DNA of 64,000 bases from Cyathus striatus (GCA_025738555.1 JAOVFP010000001.1:6076001-6140000), one strand, 5' to 3'; positions 1-12,234 are shown, numbered from the stretch's first letter. Notes: generated by a model from the sequence alone, not told the origin. A program made the numbers and translations.

Positions 1-180
1 AAGTAAGCGACTGTGGGTTGGCTGGCTTCTGGGTGGTTGTCATCAGGTAGATGATTACGTCTGACCAGTGTCTGACTGAGTGTTTTTACTGAGTGTCACC
101 ATTCATATCCCGGGTTCGATTGTTATTTTGTGCATCCATTCTTGCATGCATTTCTCAGTGAGTTGAAGATCGCTTAAAAT

Positions 181-560
181 TTCCACTAACTTTAGTTAGT
201 AGGGTTATAGGGCTTGAGCTTGAATTTTCTTGACAGTAAATTATAATACATGTGTTCTTGTTTGAATTCTCGGCAGTTCACATTCTCTCTTGTTCAGCTT
301 CATTCAGGTCTGTGAGGTCAATCTCTGCGGCCTGCATGGCAATTATAATAAATTTTGTACATACTAAGTATGCATGACATTTCTCACAGGTTTTATGCTC
401 ATGTTGACTATTAGTATAAGTGAATCTACTTATTCGTAAGTTCTTTCCTTACTTGCATATAGTTTCTGGCGATAGCCAGCCTTATTTGTTATTCCCACTA
501 ACTTTAGTTGGTAGGGTTATAGGGCTCGGGCTCCAATATTTTTTGGCAGTACAGTATACA
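181..560. repeat. Imperfect direct repeat pair
   Basis: A block beginning CCACTAACTTTAGTTAGTAG at about 183 recurs at about 496 with few mismatches; the similarity runs about 65 bases in each copy, through the GGGTTATAGGGCT segment and the TTTTCTTGACAGTA-like tail. Positions 1-1390 otherwise show no open frame that looks coding. The short open frames there are AT-rich with no recognisable motif. Confidence 0.5.
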
Positions 561-1391
561 ACCATCAAATGTGACACTATCACTTCACATGACAATTTTT
601 CTCATTTTGCTTATCCTGATCCCAAATCTACACCAATTACACCAATTCTTTTTGAATCGCAAGGAATAGCATACTATTAAAATGTTACAGGAAGTAGCTA
701 TTCAAAATATTTATATTCCAAAGAATTATATGCAAAACAAAATGGGGAGTTTGGATAATTTAGTGAATTTCAAAAATTCTGTGGCTTGTATTGCTGTTAA
801 AAATCAGGAATAATCACTCTTATAGTATATAGTTGTTGAGGAAAAGCACTAATCTACATTTTCTATTATTCTTATCGAGCTGTGTGTGTCATATCTTTAT
901 AGAATTATAGATTCTGTGATATTCACTGTCTTGCAAGACATCAAAACTTTATTTATAAACTGATCCGGGACTTCGGCACTACTAATTTTGAATAGTTTTG
1001 TAATAAATAATTGACTGTCACGCCATGTGGTACCGATCAAAATCCATTCCCATCCACCATTTTGTATATTTGACCAACTTCCCTTCATCCAATGCATTAA
1101 ATATTTTACAGTAGAGTTAATGAAGTACTACGCTATCTGCCTATACATCATTTGTAAAAATTGGAGGAGGGAACAAAGAGTTATGATGACATCATGTTTT
1201 TTCTGTCATGTTTGATGGTTGTATACTGTACATCACATTTTGTTTGCACCTGTTAAATATTTCGGCTTTTCAGCTGCTCCTTTGTTCTTTGTTTATTTAG
1301 TTAACCTCTACATTCATGCTCGTGAACTCCTCTTATCTTTTCGGGAGCACTGCTTCAGCAGTTGGTATCAATTCCCGTTCATATTTATATA

Positions 1392-2067
1392 CAGTGTTGG
1401 GGTGTTCCTTGACACACGGACACTCCTTGACACACTTTCACAGATTTTATTCTCCAGCCTCGTATTATTGTTGTATTGCTTTGAAAATTCGCATAAGTAC
1501 TAATATACATACTATTTTATAGAAAACAAATTTTAGAGTGTATATAAGAGAAGGTGAGGAAGCTAAGGCAGGATTACTGCAAAGTCAGGAGAAATTGTAA
1601 GCTTTTCCTCTTTTATTTGCCACTTTAAGAGCTTCTATGCCATTCTTACATTTTGAAAATTTTGTGTTAGTAAATAGAATATATAAAGCAACTTTCTTCC
1701 AAATTACAACTCAATAGACATATAAATGCGGTGACAAAAAAAGATACAAAGATAAATCGTGCAAAAGTGTGTCCCGCGTGTGACAAATGCGAATCACACG
1801 CTCTTGATCCCACTTAAAATAGCTGGTGTGAGCTAATGTGACACATGTGACACTACTGTGTCAAGTTCTGTTTGCAACCCAAAAGTGATTCTCTCATTAA
1901 TCCAACTTCTACGCTACATTCTACATCTATACCTATGTTTAAACTTTGTATTTTGCATCCCAATATGTTCTAGAGTATTTATATCAACTTTTTATAGGTG
2001 TTTTCCACTTTGTGGATGATTAAATCCAACTTTAAAAGTGGGTGTGTCAAGGAATGCCCCAATACTG
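1392..2067. mobile_element. Candidate MITE with ~26-bp terminal inverted repeats
   Basis: The left end starts CAGTGTTGGGGTGTTCCTTG and the right end, read in reverse complement, starts CAGTATTGGGGCATTCCTTG; the match continues to GACACAC with three mismatches in about 26 bases. The left end is preceded by TA (1390-1391), while the right end is followed by TT, so a Tc1/mariner-type TA target duplication would need one later change. The inside is AT-rich, holds no transposase, and contains several TGTGACAC-like words around 1765-1860. The element would be non-autonomous. The ends are visible in the sequence; the family assignment is inference. Confidence 0.55.
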
Positions 2068-2832
2068 TTGTGATTCGGATTTTATTTATTGGTGCCCTCT
2101 TTTTAATGTATCTACATAAATTAACGCTTCCACTTTGACAAGTACTGATGCTTTCGGTTATGAAACCTATCAACCTTGCTTAAGTACTTATTATTCGTAT
2201 TATAGTGTTTTTTCCCTTTCCCTTTCACTGTCGCGGAGGGACAACCAGAGGATACAACACTATTTGTACATCTTTGGCAAGAGCTTTATTTTATTAGTAA
2301 GCATTATACATACCATCTGAGCACGTACGACTTAGAAACAGAAAACAATGGTTCGACTTTGACGTATCTGTTCTCACATTGCTTCCCTGATGGCTATCCC
2401 AATGAATACATGTTTTCTATATTCTCGTACTATTGTGATACTTATGCAGAATAAAATTAGTTGATAACATTTTATTACTCGACATTGACATCTACTACTA
2501 TGGGACCTGGGTACTTTCCTAGCGATACCTCACTCTAAGTTACCTGCCACATCGAAGTATGATAGAAAAACGTGAAAGAGAGGGAAAATCAAGAAGAATA
2601 GAGAGATAATTACTAAAAACTGGCACCATAAACTAGTTAATGAGTCCCTATCAAATTGGAACAGGAAGAATGGCCGTTATGCTGAGCCAGAAATATTTCG
2701 GAACGATATAGAGTGATCAGTAAAGTGGAATTTCAGAAGTTGTTAGTCGATAATCAAATGGAAACCAGTAAAAACACCGGTTTTAATTATCTCAACAATT
2801 GGAAACAGAATTTCAATACAGAATGAAATTTT
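2068..2832. other. Gene-free spacer
   Basis: I see no coding signal, repeat pair or terminal repeat in this AT-rich stretch between the MITE and the 3' end of WD40 gene A. Confidence 0.4.
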
Positions 2833-4420
2833 CTACATTTCTATGTACCTTGTAGCAGCCTTAGCTTGCGGTACCGCTTTCCTCCACTTGTAAATCTAAG
2901 GCAGAATTCAGCGATATAGTATTGGACACAAAAAGCCAACACATACATATGCTAAGATGTAGAACAAAGCAGAATAATACAACACTAAGATCATCAATGC
3001 TTTGATAGCTCGTCGAGTTAGGCCCTTGGTTTAGGTTTTAGAATTTTGCATACAAATTACCAAATACTTGAGTACTTACAACGTCATGCACTCTCTCAAG
3101 AATACTTTTGGGCCCTAAAATTTATATCAGTATGTATCCGACTAGGTTATAAATAACTTACTTAGAATAGCGCTCCAGATTGAAATCTTTGGGTTATGCC
3201 CATTTGATGCTGCAGCAATAAATTCAGTTCCATTAATGCAAAGGGTCTGTCATATACATCAAAATCAAATCAAAATACTCGAGGTATGAAATACCTCTAA
3301 CGCGTTGGCTGATGATTCTATATAGACATGTTGTAAGTCAGAAATAAGGACCAGTAACCAAATACTAACCGTCAAACCCCAGTGTCTGAGACACAGCTTG
3401 CAGATTGGTATCCCAGATTTGCAGACGTCCCTGTCTCGAACCACAGATGTGCTTTCCATAGTTCAAAAATAAGGAGCTTACTAGCTCATTTTGAATTCTC
3501 CTAGGAGCCCCTATCATAGGGCCTTGACACAATTCTCACAAGAGGTATGTTACCATGTAACCCTCATGGTTAGATAGAAGGAGGCGATCTTTGTCAGAAG
3601 AAAGAGAAGAGATTCCACTATAGATCAGTGGGATGAGTAATGATAGTATGATAAACAATAATGATAATATAGCTTACATGTTTCGAAACGGAGGAATTAT
3701 CCTCCATAGTTGAGTATTGCTTGATAAGCACCAGCATCTATATATATAATTATATATGGTTAATCCCACAAAACGAAATGAACCTACACTACGCTGTGGT
3801 TACGATAAGTTACAATGAGCCATTTGTCACCCCTTCCATAGAAATTTAAGGACGAAGCACAAAGGCCATTGCCACTTTCAATCTCGGGATACAGGTCATT
3901 CGGGTTTGGGAGAACGTTGTCAGTGGCGAAGAGTCCTTTCCAGTGATAGAATAGAGCCAATAGCCAATGGAAGAAAACACACCATGGCGAAGCCATGTAG
4001 CCATGTGAACTTCTGATCCAACTCCGAGAGCGAGCTTTCGGCCTGATCCAGAGACATTGATGGCATATCCGGGAGCATTCGCAGACCCAGTCAGGACAGC
4101 AGTCAAGTTCTAAACAACATAAGACTAGTAATATCCAACACAAAAGAATATACACATACGTGAAAATTGGTTAGTGTATAAATCCTGCAAGTGGAACTGC
4201 AGTAAAGCTCTTGGTGAAATATAGGATCCCAGGCCAGAGAAAGGACAGGAGAATGGATCGGGACATAATAAAGTAGCTCCCCAGATAAGATGGAGTAAAT
4301 ATACACATATCCATCTCCACCACCGCTGGCCAGATAGTGCCCATCAGGGGAGAATTTCAAAACTGTGATGGATCTGTTGTTGCCTCTGCGAGATCAGGCA
4401 TTCATGTAGGTAGGATCCAT
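2833..4420 (-). pseudogene. WD40 repeat protein A with C-terminal membrane helix (in-frame TGA)
   Basis: Exons can be traced by comparison with paralog C at 15398-17234. The first has KFSPDGHYLASGGGDGYVYI, a WD40 blade. It is followed by NAPGYAINVSGSGRKLALGV, by an exon ending KWLIVTYRNHSVV, by one with SSNTQLWRI, and by further blades ending IWDTNLQ and KISIWSAIL. Near the end ALMILVLYYSALFYILAY is a membrane helix, followed after a 54-base GTATGT...TTAG intron by a short basic tail (IYKWRKAVPQAKAATR) and TAG at 2833-2835. Introns are short with GTATGT-like donors. The start was chosen at the ATG at 4420 because the first codons align with the MDPTY of gene C. Nine codons in, TGA (4394-4396) stands where C has TGG (Trp), so either translation starts at an internal codon or the copy is dead. 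WD40 propellers are protein-interaction platforms; a C-terminal anchor suggests a membrane location. The ligand is unknown. Confidence 0.7.
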
Positions 4421-4964
4421 AATTGTGCAGATACGTGCTTCCAAACCACACACACATATATATGAGAAAACTGCAAAAGATCACCGATTGTCGCACCTGA
4501 ATCGATTACTAAAATATTTCTCAAGTAGAATAATTTAAATCACGAAGCAGCATTTGGACACTGTGATAATCCCCCAAGGAAGACCCCGAATACCAGAGAG
4601 TTTAGACCATGAGTTTACGAATAATTTCCACCTCGTGCTTCACTGTTTCTCTTTCAATAACCCTGGAAGGAAAACATGTTACTCCATGTTTATCTGTTGC
4701 ATGAGTCAGATGCCGCAACGTTATGGCATGAGCAGGCCTAAAATATACAAAGCAGAAGAGGAACTTTGGTGATGCAGATTGTCAAAAATCTTTTTGAGCC
4801 TTATTAATCATTTCTCGTAGTTTAATACTCAATTCTATGGCTTTAAGTCAATCTCTATTTGTAAAAGTATTATATTGAATCTCAATTTCTGTGATGTGCT
4901 TAACCAGCTCAAATGAACAAAAATAGAGATCAGCTCCGACGCTAAGAATTACAAAGTACACTAA
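4421..4964. other. Gene-free spacer
   Basis: No coding signal or repeat recognised between gene A's start and the 3' end of the next minus-strand fragment. One would expect gene A's promoter here, but no motif stands out. Confidence 0.35.
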
Positions 4965-5640
4965 TTATCTACCGTACAATTCTTCAGGAAACACGATGGG
5001 CATCCCATCTCTCTCAGCCAGAACGATTGCCTGTCAGCAACACATTAAAAACCTAACACGGTGTTCAGGAAAATATGCAAGCTATAGCACGGTGTGAAAC
5101 CTACATGTTAACGGCCTTCTTCGCCACCAACTTCTGTTGTCTCGACCAGATACTGACATATGACCTTGTTGAGCCCATTTTGAGGACTAGTAAGTCACCA
5201 TGCCAGATGGTGAGACCAGTCACTAGCTTTGCGGCGTAATTTCTGGTTGAAAAGGTACCCTTTCGGTATCGGTATATCACCCTGTAGGTGTGCCTCTTCG
5301 ATCCATCTCGGATGTTCACAATTGTCGACCGTACAGGGACAGTCAAATAATTCGTTAGAACGACTTCAGCCACGGGAAAAGCAGTATAAGGGTCGTCGGG
5401 CGAAAGGTGAAGTGGGATATCAACAGATTGGGCGGTCCGAGGGTGAAAAGAAGGGTAATAGATGCCTTTAATGGTGAGCTAAATAAAATATTATTCACTC
5501 AGGCTCAATAAGTCGTATCATAAGGAGGCAAATACGAACCATGTTCAAGGTTTACTAGGATGAAGATGGGAAAACAGAAATGCAGAGTACAGCTGTCTCC
5601 TTCCCCATAAAAGCTCTTCGATATCGTACCTCATTCCACA
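4965..5640 (-). pseudogene. 3' exons of an unidentified multi-exon protein (F-box-like tail?)
   Basis: One exon runs from an acceptor near 5481 down to about 5107 and encodes a beta-rich segment with NYLTVPVRSTIVNI and YVSIWSRQQKLVAKKA. A GTTAAC donor and a CAG acceptor then join it in frame to AIVLAERDGMPIVFPEELYG and a TAA at 4965-4967. An exon further upstream (about 5545-5635, YDIEELLWGRRQLYSAFLF) carries an in-frame TGA at 5545-5547. The ending resembles the C-terminal half of mushroom F-box-containing hypothetical proteins, but no F-box is seen, so the family is a guess. It lies on the same strand as the WD40 genes and may be the lost 3' half of the fragment at 7336-7930, separated from it by repeat-bearing DNA. 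Confidence 0.4.
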
Positions 5641-7335
5641 TTAAACACACCTACTAGTGCGACTACTCTAGAGCACTTGAATGTGGATAGTCTTTTGGGG
5701 TACTCCATGAGGCCTGTCTTTGTCTTCAGATAACACCACCATTTCACATTGCTTCATCAGTGGGGACTTTGATCGGTGGAACCCAAGGAGCCTGTTGAGA
5801 AGCCGAGAGATATAGAACAAAGGCGTATGTTCGTCATAATTTCAGGTTCGGTGAGTGCTTGGTACCAAGCTTTTATGACCATATGATTACCTCTTGAGAG
5901 AAGTGAATCTAAAGCTACAATTAATTCGAATATCCACATTATAGTGTGAGATTCCTTTCGTAGATTCTGTCGGGATTATACTTAAATGAATTTTACTTGG
6001 TAGACCCGGACCAAGATGCTCTGGCCACGCTGAAATATACCATTGAGTAAACATACGATAAATCGCAACAAACAGCATTGATTGTTACTGGTGCTATGAT
6101 CGAGCTCATGAAAATCTACCATATGCACAAAAAACCTTCTGATACACATTGCATTCTCAAGTTTAAAACCAGGCATATAGCATGTATATTGTCTAATTGT
6201 GATCTGCTCCGATTAGCCCCAATAATGGGCTTAATGATAAAGCTCAGTATATACATCGAACTTATCACAGAAATCTAATCGAACATATGCATACTGCTAG
6301 TACTGGCATTTGAATGCCGAGCCGACCCCAGTATACTACCCCATCAACTAGTCAACCAGGACTCTCCAGAACTTTAGGATCACAGGAACACCCACTATAT
6401 CCTATCTGTTACTGTCAGTCAATCAGGAACCTGATGAGATCAGTGATTGTCACTTGCTCCGAGAACTTAGAAGTTAGAAATGTGCTTTGATTCTTTGATA
6501 CTATACCATGTACTAAGGGCTTCTGATACACGTTGCATTTCAAATTAAAAAGCCCAGGCATAAGTATCACCGTACTGTAGCTATCATATGGAAGGTCATG
6601 GATATGTATTGTCTGTCTGATTGTGATCCGCTCCGATTAGCTTTTAGTAGCGGACGTATTGAATAGAACAAAGTATTCCATTGTAGCATATATGAATTTC
6701 ACACATTATCCAGGTATCTATCTAATATTGTGTCGATGAATTGCACAGGACGTATACTTAACAGGCTACGGTACCGAAATTTGCAGAATTAACCGACCTA
6801 TATCCCACCAGTAAGTCAATCACAAACCTGATCAGTATGGTTATGTAACCTACCTGAGTCTTGAGAATGTGGTTTGATTCTCAGTTAGTCAATCATGAAC
6901 CATATGCTACCATATGTGCCTTACATATGTAGAAGCACGCTTTGATTCTTTGATATGACAAGTGTGAATGCTATTGTCATACAATATTCATAGTACTTAG
7001 CAATAGGTATCTTCTAAACTAACAGGAAATTGTTGATTGATAGATGAACCTAGGCTCTATTGATGACTAACCAGTAGGCTTGTATTAAGACATTTGGGCC
7101 GTTTAAGTGAGATTCTGACCAGAACCAGCGATAGTGTAACAGCAGCCTCCGAAATATTTATTTCATAGGTTTCCTCAGAGTTTTTCTATGATCTGCAGAC
7201 GTATTTTTTAGGTACATTTCTGCAAACGCGTCAATGGGCCATGATCGAGGATATTCTGAGAGAACAGGGTAGATTGCTTGAACCTAGGTACAGATTTATC
7301 AAAACAATAAGGAGATAATGTCACTCAACGCTTAC
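5641..7335. repeat. Non-coding block with diverged direct repeats
   Basis: The segment from about 6137 (TTCTGATACACATTGCATT, then TGTATATTGTCTAATTGTGA and CTGCTCCGATTAGC) recurs from about 6521 with the same order of words (TTCTGATACACGTTGCATTT, TGTATTGTCTGTCTGATTG, CCGCTCCGATTAGC). A second motif, CTTTGATTCTTTGATA preceded by GTCAATCA...AACCTGAT, occurs near 6411-6500 and again near 6811-6955. No open frame in the block looks coding. The block lies between two fragments that could be halves of one gene and may be an old insertion. Confidence 0.45.
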
Positions 7336-7930
7336 GCTTTGTCGAAATAGAGCGATACTAGCTTCATCCTGGTTAATAAAAGAAACCCTTCTATCCAGGT
7401 ACTTCAGAATGATTGCGTGAATGAAATCCTAATACAAGAATTGATTCAGAGACAAAACCTAGACATGAAGTCATGCACACAGACCTGAACTTCCTTGTAA
7501 AAGTCTTGTCTCCATCCCAGCATTTTCTTGAGTGACCACCCCCTGCCACTCGGATGTCCAAGAACACTGCTAGGTCAGTACAGTTTAGTGTGATCTTGTT
7601 GTCCAAGTTTGTTGACTTCATCAGGACTTGGCCATTGCTCCAGGTTATCAAGCAGTTCACTGACCGGACATTCAGTCCTTAGGGGTAAACCTGTCATACT
7701 CCTTGTACGTTGCGAACTGTTAATGATTGATAGCAAAGTTAAGAACCGACGTACCCTTGGAATCCTTTATCAGAGTCACCCATCTCATCTCCAGGTTTAG
7801 TTTCATAGAAATTGAATAATTGCCTATTGGTAATTGTGCACTCCAGACCTGGGCTTGGTGTTTGCTCTGGAGAGAATTCTACGTGATTTGTCAATGGAGG
7901 AAAGTAAAGCTTTTCCATTGACATTGAAAA
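7336..7930 (-). pseudogene. 5'/middle exons of an unidentified multi-exon protein
   Basis: Three exon-like stretches can be read on the minus strand. One (about 7800-7900) includes GLECTITNRQLFNFYETKPG. The next (about 7500-7675) begins VNCLITWSNGQVLMKS and continues NCTDLAVFLDIRVAGGG to TFTRKFR. After an intron ending TTGTATTAG, a third encodes FIHAIILKYLDRRVSFINQD and ends at a GTAAGC donor at 7335. Codon use and splice signals look genuine, but no catalytic or named domain is recognised. With the fragment at 4965-5640 it could make one protein of several hundred residues, broken by the 1.7-kb block between them. It lies about 200 bases downstream of WD40 gene B on the same strand. Confidence 0.35.
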
Positions 7931-8126
7931 GTAGAGTGGATGGCTTCTGTCTCGGAGTGCGATGTAGTGAGCTAAGTCGTGGCTGGGGAAGTTGGAAGGT
8001 CATGATTCAGCCTAGAAGATGTATCGAAGATACGAGATATGTCCATCACTTCCGAGTGTTGCACATGGTACTACCATGCTTTGATGCACCTGATCATTTA
8101 TCAGAAACCATGATATGTGTATTTTT

Positions 8127-9881
8127 CTAACTAATTCGATCTGCCTTCTGTTGCCTTCCTACTATCATAGCGAATTCAATGGATACTTCTCTCAAATGCC
8201 CAGCCAACTCATGCGCTTCCTCTTCACGATGCAGCTCATGCAGACCATAGTAGAACCAAAGAATTAACATCAACAAAAATGCCGGAACCATCCCCCACAC
8301 AAAAAGAATAATTGTCTTTAGGAGAGCAACACAATAGCTTACGCATGTGTGGAGGTACCCATCCTGACAGCAAGATATCATCAATAAATTCAAAGCAAAT
8401 GATTGATCGTTACCTTGGGGCTTTTCCATATGATAATAGTGGGCCGTACATCTCCTGGTTCCAAGGATGCACTTGCTATATACTGGGAACCATGCTTAGG
8501 AGAACAGTACTGGTACCTGACGTCAGCATATATTATAAAATAAGTATATATTTGTGACAAACCGCAACTGCTTGAACCGCCATTGGCACTTTATTATAAA
8601 CTGTTAGTCTTTATAATTTCCATGCTTACTAAGGACACATACAAAATCTGTCATGGGCTAAGGCGGACACTCTCTTCTTGGTTTGTAGGTCCCAAAGACA
8701 GACTTCTCCTGTATCGCTTCCACTTACGATGTATCAATCAGATAAAGTGAAAGCCATCTGCACGACAAAGTTATGGTTCATGTGTAATTTCAGTTTTCCT
8801 GTCCAAGTAGGCCGATCAGCGAGGTCATAGATATCAATTCCATCCACCAGATTCCAAATCAGTAACACTCTTGAGCTCTCAGACCAAGTCATGTTTCCTC
8901 TAAAATCAACAAATGGTCACTCTCAGTCATTTATATTATGGATTACTGTATGGTACACTCACATTCTCCTCTCCACTTTGTAACGCCATGATAATCGCTG
9001 TGGTTTCACCACGTCCCAAGAGACACTATGGCCCATGTTAGCTACTAATACTAGTGGAAGATAGACTTGAAGACTTACATCTCCTTCATATCCAAATATC
9101 CAACCATCACAGACTGACCGTTATTGTAAAAGATAACAGATCAAGGTAAGCCTCTTCGATTATGAGGTATATCACAGGCTTCACTTGATCGAGATTGAAG
9201 CACGTGAGACGAGGGATCACTGAAAGCTTCGCGCCCATCATATGCGAGCAAACGAAATTTTGCTATATTTTATAAAATAAGATGATAGATCATTTATAAT
9301 TATGCTCAGGGGAAACGGTCAACTTACCATTGTTTTTGTCAGTGACAACCGACAGCAGACAGCATTTACCTCTTCCCACTACAGCCAATCGCATATCTAC
9401 TGAGTCCATATCTTCTATTGGGGTATCGAGCACTGTGATAGCACAGCAAAGTTCAAATGCTGACTAGTGAATAAGTCAGAAGGGTCAAAAGAAGTTACAT
9501 AGGTATAAGTGAGTACCTGCTTTGTGCTTCGCCATAGTTTCAATGTGCCATCTGACCCGCCCAACACGAGAAATACTGTCCGAGAACGATGAGGATGTTT
9601 GATCCACAACACACACACAACCTGCCCCTGCCTTGTGCTAATTCTTTGAATCTTCTTCCCGGAGTCGACATTCCAGAGCATAATATAACCATCATCTGCT
9701 GGATATCAATTAATGCAATTATAACAGTAATCCTAACATGAAATCGTTGTACGTTACCTCTGCTGGCAAGGATATCTCCCTCAGGAGAGAATCGCAAGAA
9801 ATTAACCGCCCGGAAATGCCTGTAACAAGTCAATGCACGATAATACTGAGGAGCCTCATTCACAGGTGTAACTTCCGACAT
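8127..9881 (-). pseudogene. WD40 repeat protein B with C-terminal membrane helix (two in-frame TGAs)
   Basis: The start at 9881 gives MSEVTPVNEAPQYYRALTCY and then a blade with LRFSPEGDILAS. Following exons hold DGYIMLWNVDSGKKIQRIS, VLGGSDGTLKLW, a segment with VVGRGKCCLLSVVTDKNN, a blade KFRLLAYDGREAFSDPS, one with RVLLIWNLVDGIDIYDLAD, YIVSGSDTGEVCLWDLQTK, and YIASASLEPGDVRPTIIIWK. The last exon has the membrane helix IILFVWGMVPAFLLMLILWF followed by a charged tail rich in E, H and R, and stops at 8127. Frames join across the introns, for example GACAAAAACAATG to CAAAATTTCG. Two TGA codons break the frame: 9141-9143 (after RGLP) and 8734-8736 (in TLSD-YIVSG). Both could be CGA that mutated, so this copy is probably inactive. 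Its start codon lies only about 60 bases from the large palindromic element. Confidence 0.65.
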
Positions 9882-9934
9882 AAGAGCTGCAAGGAATCAA
9901 ATTTGAAGAACGTAGTCGGGTGAGAACCTGGGTA

Positions 9935-9942
9935 CTCTCACC
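9935..9942. repeat. Candidate 8-bp target-site duplication, left copy
   Basis: CTCTCACC stands directly before the left arm of the palindromic element; the same 8 bases stand directly after its right arm at 13842-13849. An 8-bp duplication is typical of hAT-type insertion, and a 9-bp one with a mismatch would suit MULEs. Confidence 0.5.
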
Positions 9943-10024
9943 CATAAGTGTCAGCCAATTTGGATCATAAAAAGCCCAGGTTTTATGAAAAAGTAATCAC
10001 AAAATCCCTGACTTCCATGATCAC

Positions 10025-10435
10025 TGATAAAATCTAATGGTATTCATTATTATTAATGAATGTATGAGTGATCAAAGGTGATCATTGGATGTTATAATAG
10101 TGTATGATGGATATTAAAGGGCATATTGACTAGTAATGAATACTAATGAATGTGAAAGTGATCATGATATGATATAATGATGTATTATAGTGCATAATGA
10201 CTACTAGTGAATACTAATGGATGTGTAAGTGATCATAAGTGATCATGGTATGTTATAATAGTGTTTTATAGTGCATAATGACTTCTGGTGAATATTAATG
10301 AATGTAGAAGTGATCATAAGTGATCATGGTATATTATAATAGCATATTATTGTGTGTAATGCTTACTAGTTAATACTAATAAATGTAAAAGTGATCATAA
10401 GTGATCATTGTATAAATAATAGCATATTAATTTAT
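10025..10435 (+). repeat. ~80-bp tandem repeats, left arm (about 5 units)
   Basis: Units start GTGATCATAAGTGATCATGG and contain TATAATAG, GTGCATAATGACT and AATACTAATGAATGT. The unit starting near 10155 lacks one GTGATCA. The array lies inside the inverted arm. Confidence 0.75.
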
Positions 10436-10454
10436 AAATGAATATAGGAATATC

Positions 10455-11160
10455 ACATTTTCCCACATGTCACACCTGTCACTCTCGTCACATCCGTCAC
10501 ATCCGTCACATATGTGACATATGTAGCATTTGTCATACTTGTCACACTTGTTGTGTATGTCACGTATGTCACACCTGTCACACCTGTCACACGTATGTCA
10601 CACGTCTCACATATGTCACACCTGTCACATATGTCACATATGTCACATATGTCACATATGTCACATATGTTGCATTTGTCATACTTGTCACACTTGTTGT
10701 GTATGTCACACATGTCACACCTGTCGTATTTGTCATGTATGTCACACGTCTCACGTATGTCACACCTGTCACATCTGTCATATTTGGCATGTATGTCACG
10801 TATGTCACACATGTTATGCATGTCACATTTGTCACACTTATGTATGTCATGCATATCACATTCTTACATGTCACGCTTGTCAGATTCGTCACACCTATCA
10901 CACTCGTCACATATGTTTCACTTATCAGTCCCATCTGTCACAAATGTCACCCCTTCCCTATATGTTACAAATGTCACATTTTCTGTATTTGTCATTCCTT
11001 TCCTGTATGTTATACTTGCACCCATATCACACTTGTTATGCTTTACATTTACACCTTTCCCACATATCATTATTAGCATATTGATCTCAAAAGTAAATTT
11101 ACTTGCCATACAGATTACATTGGTCACAAATTTTACCACTTGTCACATATGTCCCCCTAT
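10455..11160 (+). repeat. 9-bp TCACATATG/TCACACCTG satellite, left arm
   Basis: Nine-base units of the form TCAC(A/G)(T/C)(A/C)TG are repeated with variation, interrupted by a ~25-base word, TTGTCATACTTGTCACACTT. Because the period is a multiple of three and few units create stops, long open frames appear in several frames on both strands. These encode only S-H-M, C-H-T/I, V-T-Y and C-D-I-type triplets and are not genes. Confidence 0.8.
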
Positions 11161-11164
11161 ATTA

Positions 11165-12230
11165 CCACATGTCATGCTTTTTCTTTTCCTGCTACCCATC
11201 ACACCATTTCTGCCACCAATTGTTGTCTGAAGCAACAAATAATGAAGGGGGGTAGGTTGGGAGAGAGAGGGGTGATAAGAGATGAAAAGCTCAGACACAG
11301 ACACAGACACAGACACAAATACAAATAGGAGGAAACTTGTGGTCAACGATCACATTACAGAGGGTTTATATACTAGAGTTATCAACCAAAGTCCTACCAA
11401 GGCCTGAACCAGAGGCTGTACAACCCAGAATATCTAACATTGTACCTTTCCTGCCACCTGTTGCAACTTTCCTGACAAGTTGCACATTTCACACTTTCCC
11501 TATTCACCACATCCATCACATCTTTTCTCATATATCACATGTACTAACTGTATACTACCTTCCCACTATCACATCTCTTATCTCTTTGTCTCACTTCATG
11601 TTTAGTCCAATTGTGTTGTTTTATTCATATCACTCATTCTACTATGGTTCCATGTTATTGTTAAAACTTAAAACTTTCTAATGTCTCAAGTTTTGATGTC
11701 AATATGATACTGTTTTCATGTCCTACTAGTACTTATCTATTCATAAGCAAGAACTGCTACATAACCAGCTGTTGTATGTATCATTCTCACAAATGTCTCA
11801 ACTGACTCTCAGCTTACTCTCATCTGAGACTTAAATAAAACAAGTAGTTAAATGTAACAATCATGTGAGTTCTTAAAATGTATAATTCCCATAACTCAGT
11901 GAAGGCTATCAACCTTGACAATTTCAAACTGATTGCAGATGGCATAGTGTCATATATGTCATATTTGACATGAGATTCTTGAGACAATTATTACACATGT
12001 AACTGTATGAATGTCTAAATACTGATGTGAGCTTTGACAAAGATCAGAAACATAAGGATCATTAACTTCAACTTGTGTGCTGTGTACAATGCAGTTCTTT
12101 GTGTTCAGATATATTATAGCAAGTCATATGTTTCTATTTTAATACTTAAGATTGGTACACTAAAGATGTGCTCACCAAAACAGGTTTGAAGTAGGGGAAT
12201 GAAATAGAATCTTCAATTTGTAATGTATGT
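11165..12230. other. Non-palindromic core of the element
   Basis: This part has no inverted counterpart. It contains a short (CACAGA)n microsatellite, a segment around 11340-11440 reading like a transposon leader (TTATATACTAGAGTTATCAA...CCTACCAAGGCCTGAA), and an ACTCTCA-rich patch (11795-11835) that is also found in the insert inside the Tnp2 gene near 40.6 kb. No protein was recognised. Confidence 0.5.
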
Positions 12231-12234
12231 AATA

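Noticed and set aside
10438..11230. Long open frames of 133-238 codons on both strands (S-H-M, C-H-T, V-T-Y triplet repeats).
   Set aside because: They result from a 9-bp satellite with few stops in several frames at once; there are no splice signals, no motif and no codon preference.
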